Assembly: GCA_009763385.1 (NCBI GenBank)
Contig: CM019822.1
Coordinates: forward strand, 22,500,842 to 22,564,841
Origin: Coix lacryma-jobi var. lacryma-jobi
Taxonomy: Eukaryota; Streptophyta; Magnoliopsida; Poales; Poaceae
DNA: 64,000 nucleotides
Direction of reading: 5' to 3'
Shown: positions 1 through 13,600 of the stretch, piece by piece
Position numbering within the stretch: position 1 is the stretch's first letter
Layout of the letters: each line of letters begins with the position of its first letter
Made by a program: the position numbers and the translations under genes
The notes under the pieces: generated by a model
What the model saw: the letters and a program-made list of their open reading frames with translations, nothing else
What the model was told of the DNA's origin: nothing
Database searches by the model: none

Positions 1-1790
1 TTAGTAGGAAAAAACGTTTCTGCCAAGTATAATATAGGCGGTTACTAATGAAAACCCGTCATATGTTCACATCAGGGACGGTTATTAATGACAGATGTCC
101 ACTAGTAAATATCGTCTCTGAGATGTACTTAGTAAGAAAAACTCATCTCCTATGTACTCCCTCCGTATAGAAAACTCAAACTCTGGTGTTCGCGCCTTTT
201 TTAAAAATTTATTTTATCCAGAATTTGCAGGATACACACACATGCGCGTTCGGTGATACTGCGTGTTTCCCATGTATTGGAGATGGCGAGTCTTTCGATA
301 TCTTTCTTGCGTATGTATAGACGTGCACGCGTGTGTGGGCGCGCGCGTATGGTTTGAGTATGGAGTGTGAGTGGATTGTGTGTGTCCAAGTTATATCCGA
401 TTAAAAAAGATAACTATTAGTTGCTAATTTGCTTCAGCTAGTGAGAAAGTTATTACCTAGAGTTCCGACTAATAAGTAGCTATTTTATAAGAGTAACTTC
501 AACAGGAACACCTAAATCGGGGCTGCGTATCCGTATTTAGCTATGAGATTTAAGTAGGGACTCTACTAGAGTTGCTATATGTTGTATATATTTAGATCCA
601 AAAGAGATGAATATTAGCAGATAGTTATTACTATTTATAGGGATCCAAATCTTAGAGTCTTTAATTTGTAATTGTTAGCTGATGGGGTCGTTGCCGGCCG
701 TTTACATTATTCTCTTTGTCTTCATATCCTAGTTTGTCTGATTCCTCTCCTGAGACAGTTTTTTTGGATACAAACGGCCAGGAAGCCTTGCATTTGGCAG
801 ACCGAAAACGCGAGTTCGATTCTTCTACCTCGGACAAATGATTCACGCATCATAATGATGCAGACGCTGCTAAATTATACTGTAGCACGCATGAGCTTAT
901 CGTGTGGGCGCTATAGCTAGGGTTTCTTTCGCTTCCTTTTTGATGGTGCACTGCATCCATGATGTCGCTTTATTTCGTTATCTGAACTGGCCGGGCCGGC
1001 CGGCAACCGGCATAGCGGCATCAGTAGCAGTAGGTACACAGAGCTTACGTACGGCCGGCCGGCCAAGTAAAGATTTTGCAGTGTCAGCTTAGGTTCGTTT
1101 CGGCCGGCTGGCCTGCATGCTCATTCAATTTCCAGATTACATGTGGCAACATGGGAGTCGATGGACGTCCATCTGAAACCTTTTTAGTGTGCTATGTATA
1201 TACTATATATAACGTACGTTCGAGCATCATAGGCTATCAAATTGGTTCAAACGAACTCTTTAACTACTCCTAATACATCGAGTAGTGTAATGATTCACGT
1301 GTGATCGTGACATTTTGTTTTACGTGCCGTTGTCGATCATCGATAGATTATTAATTAGAGGACGGACAGAAAATGGGCACATTGTGTGAATGTGTGCTAC
1401 TACTATTATATAATGCTTATGCATGCACACGCAATGCAAGAACATTTTGACGTCCCATGCAATGCCCCCAAGAGCTGCAGATTGCACCTGAAAGTTATTG
1501 ACTCACGGCCGGTCAAATAAAAAAACATTCAATGCATGTTTTCCCTCCACGTGGTAGGAAAGTCTTTGCATGTAGAGACAGACTACGATTACATGTCGGC
1601 AAATGATCGACTTCTCACTTCTAGAACGAAGGGAAAGTGGGAAACGACGACGGTAGCTTCATCAACAGATCGATTTGCACGTACGGCCGGCGAGCTAGGG
1701 CTAGAAACTAGGAACAAATGCCGCGCGCGGTCAGTCACTTGGTCTCACATCATGCGTACAATTCAACCTGATTTTACTACTTACTCGTCG
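1..1790. other. Intergenic DNA without a recognised gene
   Basis: AT-rich grass intergenic sequence. A Stowaway-like end (ctccctccgta) lies near 157-167 with no partner seen. A minus-strand open frame at 661-846 has a protein-like acidic and basic composition, but I recognise no family and found no flanking exons. GGCCGGCC-rich patches occur near 990-1110. Nothing else could be supported. Confidence 0.5.
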
Positions 1791-1920
1791 AATTAAATAA
1801 CTATTGTGAAATTAAATGGAGGTCGTACACGTTGAAGCATATAAGTATATGAGCTACATAATTAAATTAACTATTGTGAAATTAAATGGAGGTCGTACAC
1901 GTGGAAGCATATAAGTATAA
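1791..1920. repeat. 70-bp direct tandem duplication
   Basis: A unit containing ctattgtgaaattaaatgg starts at 1801 and recurs at 1871 with only a few differences, giving a period of 70 bp. The second copy runs directly into the MITE that begins at 1921. Confidence 0.8.
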
Positions 1921-2163
1921 GAGCAAGTATAGCAAGGGGCTGTAAGCGGGCTGAATGCTGAGCTGGAGGAAAGAGAAGAGGAGAGAGAAGAGAAGCGGGC
2001 TGTAAGCTTACAACCGACTTGGACATAGAAACTAAGAAAGTTTAGGAGAAAGACAGGTGTGCCATGTATTAATAGTGAAGACTCAACCACTATATGAGTG
2101 GGCTAAGAGATGACTGTAAGGATTCCTTGCAGCCCGCAACGGGATGTATTATTAGCCTTGCTC
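1921..2163. mobile_element. Harbinger-like MITE (TAA duplication)
   Basis: The ends are inverted: gagcaagtatag on the left and ccttgctc on the right. The element is flanked by the trinucleotide taa at 1918-1920 and 2164-2166. A 3-bp TAA/TTA duplication is typical of PIF/Harbinger (Tourist-like) elements. No coding capacity is seen. Confidence 0.6.
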
Positions 2164-2166
2164 TAA

Positions 2167-2835
2167 CTCTATTGTGTGTTGTAGTAGCTCCATTGCCTAC
2201 TTTTATGATCTAGTCATAGGTGAAACTGTCGCACATGATATTTACGGTCTGTTGATGCGGAAGGACCCGATCCAAAATCTGCTCCGACAGAGCACAGAGG
2301 TGACGCCTGGGGTGAGTGGGTGAAACAACGAGGGCGGCGGAACGTTGCCCCCGTGGTGGTGGAGGTGGTGGTGTAGGCGTAACAGGAGGTGGGGAGGCTC
2401 GTCGGTGACGATGACGAAGACGATGATGGACTAGCGGATGGCAGGTGTGCGGCACCGTGCCGCTCTGGAAGCCGCGCGCGCGCGTGCGATCGTGAAAGGC
2501 GGCGCAGGCGGGTCGCACGTTCACCCCACCCGCGCGTGAGAATGCGACCTCGCGCGATAACCGTGTCCCGTTGCATTCTTATGATCTTATCCTCAACGTG
2601 GTTACTGATCCACGCTAAACACAACAATATATATATATAGTACAACATGACGATCGAACAAGACGAGCCGATCGACACGATAGCATCATATCAAAGGAAA
2701 ACTGGAAACTCCACAGGCAAAGTATTCTGATTTTCTTCCTCACATGAACGTCGACAGCATCATATCAAAGGAGTAGTAGTACTGTGCATTTGATGGCCGT
2801 AAAAGTAGTATTGTGCATTTGATGGCTGCGAAATT
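2167..2835. other. GC-rich patch, no recognised gene
   Basis: The interval 2230-2560 is GC-rich, with CG dinucleotides and a gtggtggaggtggtggtg tract. Overlapping frames are open on both strands, as expected from composition alone. A short (at)n run is at about 2626-2638. A 50-bp stretch with gcatcatatcaaagga occurs twice (near 2684 and 2758), and agtattgtgcatttgatggc repeats near 2780-2825. No protein family was recognised. Confidence 0.45.
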
Positions 2836-3090
2836 GTTTAGAGCGTGTATCGGTTGAGTTTACTGTAGACACAAGCTCCGCTTAGGTGTCTAATATCTCA
2901 TTAGCATGTTTACTGTAGCCAACATTATTGTATCATGAACTAATTAGACTTAAAATAAATCATCTTGCATATATAGTTATCGTAATTTGTGTAATTAATT
3001 ATTTTGTAGTCTACATTTAATACTCTATTGATGTGTCTAAACATTCGATGTGACACGTAAAAAGTTTTTGGATTAGAACTAAACATCATG
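2836..3090. mobile_element. Degenerate grass MITE (same family as 22619-22942)
   Basis: It shares, in the same order as the copy at 22619-22942, motifs such as 'tactgtagccaacattattg', 'actaattagacttaaaa', 'aattagttat'-like blocks and 'gatgtgacacgtaaaa'. The ends are eroded, so the boundaries are approximate. Confidence 0.5.
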
Positions 3091-3474
3091 CATGTGTAAG
3101 AGTAAATGGTGGAACTCAAATTAATGGAGGGTAGTATGGTCTTTTCTTTGCCACACTACACTGGAGTACATGAGAGTGTTTTCGATCCTAGTATTGGTCA
3201 TTGTCATCGACGTGTGACAAGAGACGCTAGCTCAACTTGAAAAAAAAAAAAACCTCGTCCGTCCAAAAATAAATGCACATTTCGTACTAAGGAGTCAGGC
3301 AATCTTAAAGTTGATTAGACTTGTAGAAAACAATATTAACATTTACAGTGTATCTCTAGGTTAGTTTACTATAAAAACAGCCAACGTGATTAATTAATCT
3401 AATCTAATAATGCATATATTTGGTATCATAAACATTAGTAGATAGTTTTTTTTGTATATATTTGGCCAGATTTA

Positions 3475-3718
3475 GGCCACGTTCGTTCCCCAAAGCTACC
3501 CAAAATTTCTCAAAGATTCCATGTCACATCGAATCTTATACACACATGCATAGACCATTAAATATAGGTAAAAAAAATAACTAATTGTACTTTTAGTCTG
3601 TTCATGTCGAGACGAATCTTTTAAACCTAGTTAGTCCATGTTTGAATAAAGTTTGTCAAATAACAACGAAAGTGCTACAATAACTTTTCTCTGAAAATTT
3701 CGCGAACTGAACGAGGCC
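3475..3718. mobile_element. Tourist-like MITE, ggcc...ttcgtt family
   Basis: The inverted ends ggccacgttcgtt and gaactgaacgaggcc are flanked by tta at 3472-3474 and 3719-3721. The interior has blocks shared with other copies in this window ('gtcgagacgaatctttt', 'aacgaaagtgctaca'). A 3-bp TTA duplication fits PIF/Harbinger. It sits next to another eroded Stowaway-like stretch at 3250-3470. Confidence 0.75.
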
Positions 3719-3721
3719 TTA

Positions 3722-4460
3722 TGATCGGTGCCGACTGCCGAGATGTGCACCAATGTTTTTCGTACGGACAGAGGATATTCACAGATGACAGACCGATCGG
3801 TATCAGATCACTGTCGGAGCCTGTGGCTTGCGCGCTAGCTGCTGGCTGCTGCAGTCTGCAGGCCGCCACGCGGCCCCGCCAGGCTGGCCAGCTCAGAAGA
3901 ACCCGCGAATGAAAAGCGCGACGACGAGGACGATCGTCGAACGCGTCTCTCCCAAGTCGTCCCAGATGCCCCCGAGATGCGCACGCGAATTGAAGGACCA
4001 GCAAGCAGCTCCCGACCGATCAGCGGCAGCCGGCAGAGCGCTAGCTGCCACTGGGACGGACGCCTGCGCCGCGGCGCGCGCGGTGCATTGCACACGGCGC
4101 AAAAGCCCCGCCCGCCCTGCTGCAGGCGGCAAACGACAAGGCTACCGGTAGGCAGGGGCCCTCTCTAGTTCGTCGTCATTTTGGACGCACGCACCCGCAT
4201 GCGAAAACTGGATGCTCGCAGCGTATCGCTGAGTGGCTGTCTTCCCGTGGGGTGGGCGTGGGAGTGGAACAGTGGATGACGCCGGCCTGATGAACCAGGG
4301 AAAAAGCTGCGGGCGGGCCTCTCTGCGCGCATTGCGTTTGCATGCATATTGCATCATGTCGTATTGTCGTGGCATTTGCAGGAGTAGTATATAGTATAGG
4401 CGCATTTTCCATGCAGCGCGAACGAACCAGTGAATCTGTTTGATACGGAGTGATAGTACG
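3722..4460. other. GC-rich intergenic stretch
   Basis: This segment is GC-rich from about 3820 to 4170. Several overlapping frames on both strands are open because of base composition. I recognise no domain and see no consistent exon structure. It could be the 5' region of a gene outside recognition, but there is no support for that. Confidence 0.4.
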
Positions 4461-4462
4461 TA

Positions 4463-4721
4463 CTCCCTCCGTCCCCTAAAAAAAGAGTCATTCTCGCTTC
4501 CCAAAAAGTCAACAGATATCAACTTTGACCAATATATAAAATAAAGTATTAATATTTATGTCCATAATTAGTATCATTGGATAGATCTTTGAATGTACAT
4601 TTATAATAAAATTATTTGGAGATAAAAATATTGCACACATTTTGTATAAATTAAGTCAAAGTTGAGAAAGTTTGATCAACACGCATCCCATAACGACTTT
4701 TTTTTTTTAAGGACGGAGGGG
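4463..4721. mobile_element. Stowaway MITE
   Basis: The inverted ends ctccctccgtcccc and aaggacggagggg are flanked by TA on both sides (4461-4462 and 4722-4723). This is the standard form of grass Tc1/mariner-related Stowaway elements. Confidence 0.9.
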
Positions 4722-5027
4722 TAGTAATACTGATAAGGCTGTGCCGGTCCCTCTGCCTCTACAGACAAATAGCAGTAGCAGAGCCCCGCTCCGTCCCGTC
4801 GCAGAGCACTACTGCTAGCCGTTCATCGTGTCCAAAGGGGCTGGGCGCAAGTCGCTTGATGATCGACGGCTGGGCGCGTATCTATCGTTGCAAAAAGTAG
4901 TTCAGGTTGTCCGGTCGCTGTCTCGCTAGCTAGCCGTCCATGCATGCTGGTTCTGGCTCAGTCATCACTGATTCACTGGTGCTGGCGCGTCCATAAAACT
5001 GTTCTCTGTGCTGACCAGCAATAGTGA

Positions 5028-5255
5028 GGCCTTGTTCAGTTCGCGAAATATTTAGCGAAAAGTTACTGTAGCACTTTCGTTGTTATTTGACAAACTTTGT
5101 CCAAACATGACACAACTAGACTCAAAAGATTCGTCTCGACATAAACAGACTAAAAGTACAATTAGTTATTTTTTTACCTACATTTAATGTTCCATGTATG
5201 TGTCTAAAGATTACACTACGCAAAATATTTATGGTCTTTTGGCCAACTGAACATG
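5028..5255. mobile_element. Tourist-like MITE, ggccttgttcag family
   Basis: The left end ggccttgttcagttcgcgaaa matches the inverted right end of the copy at 3475-3718. The interior repeats 'actttcgttgttatttgacaaa' and 'aagattcgtctcgacat'. The right end near ctgaacatggc is slightly eroded, so the duplication is unclear. Confidence 0.7.
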
Positions 5256-7675
5256 GCGTGAGTGTGTGATTTCGAGCGGAGCCACCCACCAGTGTCCTGC
5301 AGCAGAGCGATCAAGGCTGCAGGTGTCGCGCCCAGGGGGCGGCTTGCGGGGTGATTGGTTGCCTGCTTCTGCTGGGATGCAGCCTCCGGGCATGCGAGAA
5401 GGCTCGCGTGTTTGGTTGACGCATGTGTCGAGCTTGTCCAGCTAGCTGCAGAATCAGCGCCGGAGCTGTCCAGCCAGATACGAAATTTTTGCTCGTTTCT
5501 ATGGATGCAGCTCGCGCGGTGCGCCGTGAGACGGACGGGCCCATGGGCAGCGACCAAAACTGCCAGCGCGCGTACATGTGTTCAACCATCCAAACACCAG
5601 CTCAGTTGAAGCAGGACGTGCGCGCATGCTGCTATCCAAACAAAGGCTTGTGCACGAACACAGACATGCTAGCGGGAGACAGCAGCAGCACATGCGAGCC
5701 AGGCACTACAGAGAAGGAAACCAATCACGCCCGCCCGCGCGGACGCGGGGGCGGCACCCGCCCCCCGGCCGCCTCGCGCTCTCGTGTGGGTGTGGGTGTG
5801 GCTGCCGGCGCTGGTCGCTGCCTGGCACGCCCATCCCCGTGCAGCGCAGTGCGCGCAGCGGCTTGGACGGGTCACCGAGTGGGAAGACCGCCGGCCGGGG
5901 TATGGAGGTGGAGGCGCGTGCGCAGCACGGAGCGCGAGACGGACGGCCGGGCGCGGGCGGCGATGGTGCGAACGAACAAGCCGGCGTTGCAATCAGAGAC
6001 CGGCGAAGCGACCGACCGGTTTGGACGGTCTTCTTCTTCTAGCCCGGCCGGCCGTGGCGGTGGCCGCGGCTGCAAACGTTGACGACACTTGACGATCACG
6101 GTCACGGGCGCGAGTCAGTGCAGCCCGACAGGAACAGTGACAAGACAGCGGTGGACTAGGTTCGTTCGTCCATTAATAGAGTTGAGTTGAGTTGTCTTGG
6201 AATTGAAGTGGCGATTCCATTCCATCCAAGTCCAACTCCACCCGGCCGTGCGGATAAAGGCGTCGTCGATCGGCTGGGCTGCTTTGACCCGCACATTCTC
6301 TATCTGGAAAAGAAAAGGTTGACCTGGTATACCTTCTGCTGCTCAGCGTTCGTTCTTTGGTGAGATCTTTCTTGGAGTCCTTCTGTTGTCGCCGTCTCGC
6401 CGAGTGGCACCTGTAGCGCAGGATATATGGATCAGTGATCCATAAGCCTTTCACGGTCGTGACCAGGGTCAACCCACAACCCTCGCATCGCGTCGCGTCG
6501 CCATTTACCCAGAAAACAAAACACGTACACACTGTAGGCCATGCCAATTGCCACGTCCCTTTTACAAGTCGTCCTGGTGCGCCCTAGCACCGACGAAGCA
6601 TCTCAGAGTCGAGTCAGCGTCCACGTAGTAGTATTGCATTGGTATAGGCCATGGCCCAGAATGAAGCGAGACCCAGCAGTTGAGCACCAACAACACCACC
6701 ACACGCCACCGCCTCCGCCTCCGCCTACGCCGCACGTTGGGTTGGACCGGGCCACACCCGGCGTATACCGCTGCAGCAGCAGTCCAGCAGAAGCACCATT
6801 TATATGACCCATAAACACTAGACGTCGGGCTCGTCGGCTCCTAGTTAGTCTTATGACCAAACGCCGCCCATCATCATCTCGATGCCCACGACTTCAAACT
6901 TCAGCTGTAATCGCACCAAAACTGCATTCAAATTCAAAGCGAGCTGTGGTGCGATGTCCTAGCATACTTTTTTTTTTCTTTTTTTGCGAATAAACAACTA
7001 GTCTACTACCACGGTGGAAGGTGAGGTGGTAGAGGATCTTGGGCATTCACACCTCCATCAAGTTCCAGGTGGACACCATAACAGCAATCTGGAGTTCAAA
7101 TTCTGATACTCATAAACCACACGTCCACACCGGAAAAGAAGGCATATTATAAGAAGAAAAAAAAGCTGGCATGACGAATATTCCCAAAGCGCGTGAACCG
7201 TGGAGTTGAAACTGGAGATTCCCAGCAAAATTTGATTTCCAGCATGGTCAATTTGGAGAGGAAAAAACACAGCACTCCTGATGTCCTGCATCCATTTGTT
7301 CATGGATATCACTTACGGAGTACTACGTTGAACTGACCTTGCCGTTCAAAAAAATAAAGCTCCAGGGGGGGAAAGCGCTCAGAAGACATTCAGCAATCAG
7401 CGGGCAGATTGGAACACAATACCAAACAAAAGGCTCATCAGGACAAAATCATTCGCACACACGTATTAGTCATTAAGTAAAGGGGAAAACCCAGTGGTTA
7501 TGCCACGTTTTAATGATTGGTCAATCACAATCAAGTTCTGAGGTAGGAGAAGTGGGGTCACCACATTATCCTTATGCTAAATTTGATACGGTAAAAAAAG
7601 ACATAAATAAACTGAAAACTAGAATGTCGTTATCTTCGTTGAAGCTTGTCCATCTTTCTTCTATGTAATGAATGG
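5256..7675. other. Intergenic region downstream of LPCAT
   Basis: This is the 3' flank of the minus-strand acyltransferase gene. The interval 5280-6100 is GC-rich with many chance frames. A ccgcctccgcctccgcc repeat lies near 6708-6730. A 124-residue minus-strand frame at 6173-6547 is not recognisable. The last few hundred bases (about 7330-7675) may hold the LPCAT 3' UTR. No other gene is supported. Confidence 0.45.
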
Positions 7676-10600
7676 TCACTTGAGTGTGTATTTCCTCACT
7701 CGGGCCTTCCGAGCCTTCGCCTTCCTTGCTGGCTTGATAACACATTGCCCAGCAGGAGACACACAATGGGAACAATTGTGCAACATAATATACGCTCTGG
7801 TAGGACGCCAAGGTTTCTTTGAAGCTCAGTACCTTCAGAGAACAAAAATGAGGGTATTAAGTACCACATTGTGTCACCGGGAAAAGGAATTGGGCATGCG
7901 TATTCCCTCCTCCTAGTGGAGGCAGTAGGTACAAAGTTTTTTTCATAACACACGTGGAACTAAAACAGCATTATTTAACAGTGATATCCATATTTCTTAA
8001 CATGCTCCTTTTCCCCCCTCTGCCAACAACCATCCCATCATCTATAAAGGCAAAGTATACATGGAACTACAGATGCTCTGGAAACTTCAGTGTTTCAGAG
8101 ATAAGGACCTTGAGGACATCAGGTCAAAAAATTATGCAAGAACCTTTGCTGAAAATTCATATAGAGAAGTACCATCGTGTCCCACATAATACCAATAAAG
8201 AGAAGCTCGACACAGGCCTGACACTGACCTGGAACCCGATGCAGGAGTAGTTAAGCACCAGTAATGTATAAGCAAAATTTAGAAAAGCCAGAACCTGCGC
8301 AGGAATGAACTGCTCACTGCTTGCTGCCATCTGTATATAACTGTATTGGAAGAAAAAGAAAAAAAACAAATACAAGTTAAAAAAGCCATTTTATCAGAAT
8401 AGCTCCGCCACAGCAACTGGCCTGGCTTAAGGCCAACCCTGCCCCCACCCCCCCCCCCCCCCCCCCCATCGTGAGAAAGGCAACAGCTCACGGCCAGTGG
8501 CGGAGGAGGGGGTAACTATGCTACTTGCACTTTGATTTTTTTGTTGTTTTTCTCCATCTTTGCACTATAAATTATTATTTTTTGTTATTACTATTGTCTA
8601 CCAAACATCAACAAGGGGTTTTATTCGTTTAGCAAAAGATCTTCTTTGAACCGCAAAAAGGTATCTACTAGATGATAAGGATTTGGGTCTTTGAGCAAAA
8701 GATAAAGATAGAATAGATTTGAACCGCAATTGCAAAGGTAATAACTACTATACCACCCCAAATCATGATCTTCACCAACTTGGATTTGGTTCTCTCGCAA
8801 AAATCACAAGTGTGCAGAGATGAGAACCATGAGGCAAGATCCGAATAAAAATAGAAACAAGGAAACCACAGAGTGTGAAGACTAGTAGAGTCTCATCTTT
8901 TGTCATTCTTTGCTCCTTTTTCACTCCTAATTAGCTAGTTAATTATAAATTACTGCTTTGCTTGTTTGCTCCCTTCAATTGTATATTATATTTATCATCA
9001 GCCTTCGTTATCTCCTATATTATTGTCATTGTTCGCCTAAATGATCATTTAGCCCGTGTAAACGTTTGAACGCTACACCATGACGTTTCCATTTAACCTG
9101 TTTAAATGGCTATTTTGCCCGTTTAAGTGATCATTTTATCTGAATAAGCTAAACTACAAGTGACTGACTGTTTACATTTAGTGTTTAGGATCTAGGTTTA
9201 GTGATCATTTTATCTGAATAATAGCTAACTACAAGGTTACAAGTGACTGACTGTTTACCATTTAGTGTTAGGATCTAGGCTAATTAATTTTGCTGCAATT
9301 TCGAAACTTCCTGTTATATTGTGATTCTATTTCTAGCAAAATAATTAGATTGAGCAGGTGATGTTAAGAGTCACAAGGCTAATTAATTTTGTTCTCTTTC
9401 TTGAATTTTGCCCGTTTAAGTGATCATTTTATCTGAATAATAGCTAAACGGCAAGTGACTGACTGTTTGCCATTTAGTTTTAGGATCTAGGGCTAATTAA
9501 TTTTTCTGCAATTTAAAATACTTACTGTTATATTGTGATTCTATTTCTAGCCAAATAATTAGATTGATCAGAGTTACAGGGGTGGAGGCTGATTGATGAC
9601 ACGGGCCGGCCGGGTAGTGCAAGTGCAACATGTTCTACAGCCACGATGATCTATCTAGCCATGGCTATTGATTTACCACATTGGGCAATTAAGACATTGA
9701 TAAAACTAGAAGAGGTTTTGTCTGGAGAGGACGCAGAGATGCAAAAGGTGGCATTGCCTCATTGCTTGGCCCAAGGTTTGTCGACCCAAGGAGCTTGGAG
9801 GACTTGGAACTCTGATCTGAAATTTCTAGGTATGGCCCTAACAGTAAGATGGCCTTGGCTCAAGAAATCTGCACAAAAAAACCTTGGGCGTGCCTGCCTC
9901 TCCAAGCAAGCAAAGAGGTTCAGTGTCTTCTCTCCCTGGCCACTAGCACCTGAATTGGGATGGAGCTATACTCTATTCTGGAAGATAATGGTTGGCTGGT
10001 GAAAGTATCCAGAACCTTGCGCCCAATCTGTATGCTGGTTTCAAAAAGAAGGGGCCACAGGCGCACTGTGATGGCTGCCCTTGATGAGGAAAATGGTTAG
10101 AAGATATTCAGGTGACATCTCTGTGCAAGCTCTAATGGAATATCTCAAAGTATGGGATGCTTTAGAAGTATCGAATTACACGAAGGATTGCTGATAAGCA
10201 TATTTGGAGACTTTCTGTTCAGGAGAATATACGGCTAATCTGCATATGACACACTCTTTGAGGGAGCCACCACTTTTGCTCCATATGAGCGCATTTGGGA
10301 ATCTTGGGTGCCCCCTAAATGTCGCTTCTTCATGTGGCTGGTGGCTCACAATCGTTGCTGGACTGCGGATAGATTGGCTCGGCTAGGCCTCCCTCACCCT
10401 GATCCGTGCCTGCTATGTGATCAGGAGGATGAGAAATCCAGCACCTCCTCATTGGATGTGTGTTTGCAAGACAGTTTTGGTATGTCGTTCTTCAGAGCTT
10501 TGGGCTTGCAGCTCTTGCCCCGCAGCCTGCTGATTCCTCCTTTGACGCTTGTGGGGACAGGCGGTTTCGACAGTTAGTGGAGATGTGCAAAGGGTCTGAA

Positions 10601-13600
10601 CTCCCTCATCATCTAGGCGCCTGGAACATTTGGAAGCATCGTAATGACTGCGTTTTCAATGGAGCCACCCCGACACTGTCCACACTTTGAATCTTGCTCG
10701 GGAGGAATCCTGCTATGTCTATGGCTGGGTCTAAGGGCTGTCCCTGAACCCAGTTCGGGCTGGTGATTAGGGGCTTCGGTCTGGTCTTGGTCAGGTCCTT
10801 TTTTCTCAGGCATAGGTGTTTATGTTTAGTTAGTCTGGGAGTGGGGGGATGTGTGTGTCCTCACGTGTTTTGTGTCTGTGGGTTTGAGTCACTGTACGAC
10901 TCCTTTTCCTACTATTAATACAATGATACGTAGTTCTCCTGCGTATTCGAGAAAAAAAATAGATTGATCGGGTGTTAAGAGTCACGAGGCTAATGTGTTC
11001 TCTTTCTTGAATTTTTTAGATTTCAAAAAAAAAACTTTAGCCCGCTACATGAACCATGATGGATAGAGAGGTACCTCGTGAACCATTTATCATCAATGCT
11101 GATTGAACAAAGAATATGATATATCCAGGATACAGTCCCTGCAGAATAAAAGATCAGATAAAGGGACAAATCAGTGTGGTAAATATGCAAATGACAATCA
11201 CAGGCTAGCTGGTGGGATAAGAATGCCATTAAGAGAGGATGTTAATACACTAAGGGTGTCTGGTAAAAGGAATTGGGTGGCCATCATCTTCTCACTCCTC
11301 ACTTTTTTGTTTGGTCTGTGAAATGGAATGAGTTGATCCACATCCACCACCACAGCACCATCATCCCTCACAAGATATAATTAGTACTCCCTCCAGTCAA
11401 CAAGATTTTTTTTTTTCTCGAAAACGCAGGAGAGCTGCGCATCACTATATTAAGAGATAATGAGACAAGACCCATACGTCACCACAAGCCACCCACACCT
11501 AAACTCACACCCACTCCACTGTTCTTAGATTACATCACGCCCGTGAATGATACTAAATTCACCAAACAAGACTTTAACCTCTCCTGGAGCGACCAAACCA
11601 ACCCATTAGAGTCAACATGTTCATGACCGATGAGTAATGAGCACAACAATGAAGCTTTTTAGTCCCAAGCAATTTACAATTTTCACATGTGGACTCTACT
11701 TGGGAAGGTGGATACTAAGGCAGGCAAGGCTATGTTTTCAAATCGTCTCATCTGCCCTAGTTGCCATGGCACCGATTAGCCTGACTACTCACTACTAATC
11801 ATAGTGCATAATGGATTGCCATGGCACCAAAAGGCTAGTGACAAATCGCAATTAGTCAGACGACCTATAACCTTGCTAAGGCACCAGAACAATAGCAATA
11901 CTAATTTCAAAGTAATCTTCTAGCTTAACTAGGAACTACTGGTCCAACTAACATCAGGTTGCTCTACGGCATGACAAAAAGTACAGCTACAATCACCAAA
12001 AATAAATAAATCAGAAGTCGAGATATATATTATCTAACTCACATGCCAAATGGCACTGACTGTCTGTGTACCCAACAGCTGAAGGACCTGGTTTCTTTCC
12101 TTTCTGAATTCCCTCTCGTAGACATCTGAAACAGTTTGTGGAGCCATAAATTAGTCTTATGTACTGAATAATAAACGTCTGGATAAATTTAAGGACCCGT
12201 TTGTATCCTTGGAATTTAATTTATTTTAAGAATCATAAATTAGATACATATTAATTAAACTATATAGTTGTACATAGATTATATTTGTATATTATTGTTG
12301 GTAATCGAGAGAAATACTCATGTGTCATGTGTTGCATTTCTACCGTAGGGGGTGAGTTGAGGGAGATTGTTATAAGTTGCAAAATAGAATATAGCATGGT
12401 GATCTATAGAATCCTTTTCTTCTCTCACCCTATGAATTTGTAGATATATGTAACTATGTGTGAACTTTGGAAAGAGGCGGATGTATCAAATTCTAAGTCA
12501 AACACAGCCTAGTTTATTGAGTGGATTCCAATTCCTCCAAAATGAAGGGATCCAAACGCTCACTAAGGAAAATCCACTGTTTCAGTAGTGGCTCTCGTGT
12601 AGCATAATCTTCCAGGTGTATACAGAACTTAGTTACAGTTGTCCATAATTAAGTAGTTTTCATATTGTCTCCCAAACCAAGCTGCACAAATCATTGTTCA
12701 TGGAAGTGGTGCAGGCGATCATGGATAGTAGCACAGGCAATCATGTATACCAGCTGGATGCATATCAAACTCTCAATTCCTTTGACATTATGCCTTTTAA
12801 ACTTGGTGGGGATGGGATTAAAGCACTTCCACACAGACAGATTAAATTCAAGATCATTCTATCATGTTTAAAGGATCATTATATTGTTCAACAAAGCGGT
12901 GAACGGTGATTGTCATTATATTGTTCAGAAAGCAGTGAACGGTGATGGACTTTATCAAGAGACAGAACTTACAGTATCGTAGCCATGTGCTCACTTGAAT
13001 ATTCCACACAAGGGGCAATTGAACTGAACTTCCAGCTAATTCAACTCCTAATACATCAACATTTTTTGCACGATCCCATTTGGCTTTTGAGGGAGAGGAT
13101 TCTGACCAACCAGTAAAGCCCAGACCAGATATGATAATTGAGGCTTCTGAAATTGACCATATGAAATAATATTTTCCAACGGGCAGTAAAGCCTGACATG
13201 TACTGGTAGAAGAGTCGGTGCCAGAAACCCCCTTCATAATATAGGGGCTCACTAAACCGCGAAGTGGAAATTTAGGTTGACAGGTATAAATATACCCCAT
13301 GCATATACCAGCCTGAACTAGAGCACGCAAAGTAGGTAACAATGGCGAAGGAGTTGGGCTAGCCCATATCTGCAAAAGATTAACGAATATCAGAAAGAGG
13401 ATAAGGATAGCATAGCCACACATAGTAGCTGAAGGACACTTACTCCTTTTCTTTCAGTCCATTCAAGATAATCTTTCATCTCATATACTGGTCCAGCAAA
13501 GTGGCTCCCACAACAGAGACAGTACCAAAATATTTCAATAGAGAAGAAGCTTAGTCAATCGGTATTTTTTCCTGAGCATCGCGTAAACCCTCTTCCTTCA

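Noticed and set aside
805..840. Possible tRNA T-arm (gcgagttcgattcttc)
   Set aside because: No matching acceptor stem, D-arm or anticodon arm could be built around it.
2210..2678. Long minus-strand frames with Ser/Pro/Thr-rich residues
   Set aside because: They coincide with a GC-rich patch open in several frames on both strands, have no recognised motif, and show no exon context.
5311..6105. Cluster of overlapping Arg/Ala/Gly-rich frames
   Set aside because: All are shadows of one GC-rich stretch. None has a family motif.
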